Below are positions 62,018-64,000 of a DNA stretch of 64,000 nucleotides, one piece after another. This stretch comes from Chitinophaga caeni (GTDB taxonomy: Bacteria > Bacteroidota > Bacteroidia > Chitinophagales > Chitinophagaceae). The stretch lies in the NCBI RefSeq assembly GCF_002557795.1, contig NZ_CP023777.1, positions 1,566,001 through 1,630,000 of the forward strand, in the 5' to 3' direction. A model generated the notes under the pieces. The model worked only from the letters and a program-made list of their open reading frames with translations. It did not search any database and was not told the DNA's origin. Both the position numbers and the translations under genes were made by a program. The stretch's first letter is position 1. Every line of letters begins with the position of its first letter.

Positions 62018-62581
62018 ATGCAAGAAGATCTCAATTTAATCCTGGACGATGCCAATGATAGCATGAGTAAAGCTATCGCTCACCTGGAAGCGGAACTTAC
62101 CAAAATTAGAGCTGGAAAGGCCAATCCCCAAATACTGGATGGAATTACCGTGGACTATTATGGCGCTCCAACTCCGTTAAACCAAGTAGCTAACGTAAGT
62201 GTGGCTGATGCTAGAACCTTGACGGTTCAGCCTTGGGAGAAAAATATGCTTCAACCGATTGAAAGAGCCATCATTGCATCAAACATTGGAATAAACCCTC
62301 AAAATGACGGGGTTATTATCCGCTTGTTTTTACCGCCTCTAACAGAAGAAAGAAGGAAGGAATTAGTGAAAAGGGTGAATGCAGAAGGCGAACAAGGGAA
62401 AGTGGCCGTGCGTAATATCCGAAGGGATGCTATCGAAGCTATCAAGAAACTACAAAAGGATGGATTGAGTGAAGATACGGCGAAAGATGCCGAAGCCGAT
62501 GTACAAGAGCTAACCGACAAGTTCATCGCTTTGGTTGATAAACATTGCGAAGCTAAAGACAAAGAGATCATGGCTATTTAA
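62018..62581 (+). CDS. frr: Ribosome recycling factor
   Basis: RRF of 187 residues, which with EF-G splits the post-termination ribosome. The three-helix bundle opens with AIAHLEAELTKIRAGKANPQ. The beta-domain follows with YYGAPTPLNQVANVSVADARTLTVQPWE, and then LFLPPLTEERRKELVKRVNAEGEQGKVAVRNIRRDA. The length is normal. The frequent partner pyrH is not adjacent; the gene has its own promoter and terminator. Confidence 0.97.
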   Translation: MQEDLNLILDDANDSMSKAIAHLEAELTKIRAGKANPQILDGITVDYYGAPTPLNQVANVSVADARTLTVQPWEKNMLQPIERAIIASNIGINPQNDGVIIRLFLPPLTEERRKELVKRVNAEGEQGKVAVRNIRRDAIEAIKKLQKDGLSEDTAKDAEADVQELTDKFIALVDKHCEAKDKEIMAI

Positions 62582-62616
62582 TAAATTCTGTTATAGCTTT
62601 CATAAATTATTTATTA

Positions 62617-62662
62617 AGATTCCCGGTTCATATATTTATGGGCCGGGATTTTTTATTTTTTG
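62617..62662 (+). terminator. Rho-independent terminator after frr
   Basis: Stem ATTCCCGG / CCGGGAT with a 16-nt loop, followed by TTTTTTATTTTTT. Confidence 0.8.
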
Positions 62663-62761
62663 GAAGTTCTTTTGTAATATGTATTTATAAAATGCCGGGT
62701 TCGCCCTGTTCAAATTTTATTATAAGCGATTCATTCTTTTACTATAAAGTTTGGTTTACTG

Positions 62762-64000
62762 ATGTCGTCGTATGCTGTAAAGGATTTAGTAAGGGCTGCC
62801 AAGGGTTTGATTAGCCGGATAGTGCCTAAGCAAGCTGGTAACTTTGAGCTAGCTATTATTTCTCAAGAAAACGGGAAAGATGTATTCGAGATCGAAAGTA
62901 GGGATGGTAAGGTGATATTAAGCGGTAGCAATGCCGTGAGCATCGCTTCAGCGTTAAACTGGTATTTAAAATACTATTGCCATTGCCAGTTATCGTGGAA
63001 CGGGGATAATATGCGCCTCCCGCAAACCTTGCCGCTGGTGAGGGAAAAGGTGCGTAAGAATACGGTTTACGATCAAAGGGTATACCTGAATTATTGCACC
63101 TTTAACTATTCTTCTTCGTGGTGGGATTGGGAAAGATGGGAAAGGGAAATCGATTGGATGGCCATGAATGGCATCAATATGCCCCTCGCCATCACGGGAC
63201 AAGAAGCGGTTTGGCAAAATACCCTAAAAAGATTCGGGATGGACGATGATGAAATCCGGAACTTCTTAGTGGGCCCTGCCTACCAGGCCTGGCAATGGAT
63301 GAGTAATATCGAAAATTGGGCCGGACCGTTACCGCAATCCTGGATAGACCGCAGTATAAAATTAGGGCAACAGATATTAAAGCGTGAAAGGGAACTCGGT
63401 ATGACGCCTATTTTGCAAGGATTTACCGGGTATGTTCCGATTGCACTTAAAGAACACTTTCCTGGGGCAGATATTACTATCAAGCCTTCCTGGTTAAAAT
63501 ATTTTCCACCGGGAACAGCGCAGCTAGATCCGTTAGACCCGCTGTTTGCAGAACTAGGGAAAGCATTTATCGAGGAGCAAACAAAATTGTTCGGGACGAA
63601 TCATTTCTATGCCGGCGATCCATTTCACGAAGGGGAGCCCCCCAAGCGATACCGCGGCTACCTGGCCAAAGTAGGTAGGGCCTTGTATGATGTAACTTGC
63701 AGCGCCGATCCTGAAGCAATTATCGTGATGCAAAGCTGGTCGATCCGGGAAGAGGTGGCCCGCGCTGTGCCCGTCGATAAGTTATTAGTACTGGATTTAA
63801 ACAGTACTAAATGGCGGAAGAACCAGGCTTTCTGGGGAAGTAAATGGGTGATGGGAATCATTCACAATTACGGTGGTAATACGGCCATGGCCGGGGCTTT
63901 ACAAAGGGTGCTAAAACAGCAGTCAGCCGGGGCTTTACGGGATAAAGTCTATAGGAACCTAACGGGAATCGGCATTTTCCCGGAAGCCATCGAACATAAC
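62762..64000 (+). CDS. Alpha-N-acetylglucosaminidase (GH89), 3' truncated by window edge
   Basis: First 413 residues of a GH89 (NAGLU-type) glycosidase that releases terminal alpha-linked GlcNAc. The frame is open to the window end. Landmarks are LNWYLKYYCHCQLSWNG, WWDWERWEREIDWMAMNGINMPLA, GQEAVWQ, GPAYQAWQWM and WAGPLPQSW. The acid/base glutamate equivalent lies in FHEGEPP (E290), and IHNYGGNTAMAGAL comes later. Family members are usually exported, yet the sequence after ATG 62762 is not a signal peptide and the in-frame stop upstream is at 62723-62725. The second catalytic residue lies beyond the window. Confidence 0.93.
   Translation, partial: MSSYAVKDLVRAAKGLISRIVPKQAGNFELAIISQENGKDVFEIESRDGKVILSGSNAVSIASALNWYLKYYCHCQLSWNGDNMRLPQTLPLVREKVRKNTVYDQRVYLNYCTFNYSSSWWDWERWEREIDWMAMNGINMPLAITGQEAVWQNTLKRFGMDDDEIRNFLVGPAYQAWQWMSNIENWAGPLPQSWIDRSIKLGQQILKRERELGMTPILQGFTGYVPIALKEHFPGADITIKPSWLKYFPPGTAQLDPLDPLFAELGKAFIEEQTKLFGTNHFYAGDPFHEGEPPKRYRGYLAKVGRALYDVTCSADPEAIIVMQSWSIREEVARAVPVDKLLVLDLNSTKWRKNQAFWGSKWVMGIIHNYGGNTAMAGALQRVLKQQSAGALRDKVYRNLTGIGIFPEAIEHN

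Noticed and set aside
1..64000. tRNA, rRNA, CRISPR arrays, prophage or defence systems
   Set aside because: Intergenic regions were read for tRNA T-loops, repeat-spacer patterns and phage genes; none was convincing.

Overview
The window looks like a chromosomal segment of a Bacteroidota bacterium, most likely a Chitinophagaceae member close to Chitinophaga. This is inference from gene content and signals. Genes largely lack Shine-Dalgarno sequences. Several start just downstream of the Bacteroidota -7 element TAnnTTTG, often as TATCTTTGC. The proteins are typical of the phylum: a MoxR/DUF58/BatD/BatA set, a DUF5686 protein, ArfB, a split transketolase, a type 2-like IleRS and a lysine/alanine-rich DksA-like protein. 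I saw no rRNA, tRNA, CRISPR array, prophage or transposase gene. Most of the segment is housekeeping.

Layout. 1-5.3 kb: aerotolerance-type operon (MoxR, DUF58, BatD-like, BatA), rsgA, and two tiny tandem lipoproteins. 5.3-5.6 kb: copy 1 of a MITE-like repeat. 5.7-15.7 kb: gamma carbonic anhydrase, class III aminotransferase, OmpA lipoprotein, DUF937-like protein, VOC protein, prfA, an amidohydrolase, an MscS channel, a thioredoxin-fold protein, a MerR regulator and an M23 peptidase. 16-21.6 kb: alaS, copy 2 of the repeat in opposite orientation, and a DUF5686 outer-membrane protein. 21.7-24 kb: a membrane protein, a winged-helix regulator and CreD, linked by a shared palindrome. 24.1-35.6 kb: DgkA, DUF1361, a beta-propeller/barrel protein, an MBL hydrolase, a flippase, arfB, dtd, a MazG-like enzyme, a YihY protein, glyQS and a ferredoxin reductase. 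35.8-46.9 kb: mfd, a SIMPL protein, two paralogous lipoproteins, gyrB, an AsmA-like protein and a cysteine-rich AraC regulator. 46.9-49.2 kb: a small accessory pocket with a frameshifted remnant and an AlbA_2/ATPase regulator. 49.2-64 kb: a PepSY-like protein, ileS, the DksA-like protein, a glycosyltransferase-HAD fusion, an MsbA-type ABC exporter, rbfA, a LolC/E-like permease, a transketolase N-terminal subunit, a WecA-type transferase, frr and the start of a GH89 alpha-N-acetylglucosaminidase.

Translation is a recurrent theme: rsgA, prfA, alaS, arfB, dtd, glyQS, ileS, rbfA and frr. Envelope biogenesis is the other: M23, CreD, DgkA, flippase, MsbA-like, LolC/E-like, WecA-like and OmpA.

No large unknown system such as a defence island is evident. 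The most notable observations are the paired MITE-like elements (one with an exact 7-bp target duplication at a stop codon), an IleRS whose HXGH signature is swapped to GXHH, a glycosyltransferase fused to a HAD domain lacking its nucleophile, a DksA-like protein with a histone-like tail and only one zinc cysteine, and the twin tiny lipoproteins. Promoter positions also move several apparent start codons.
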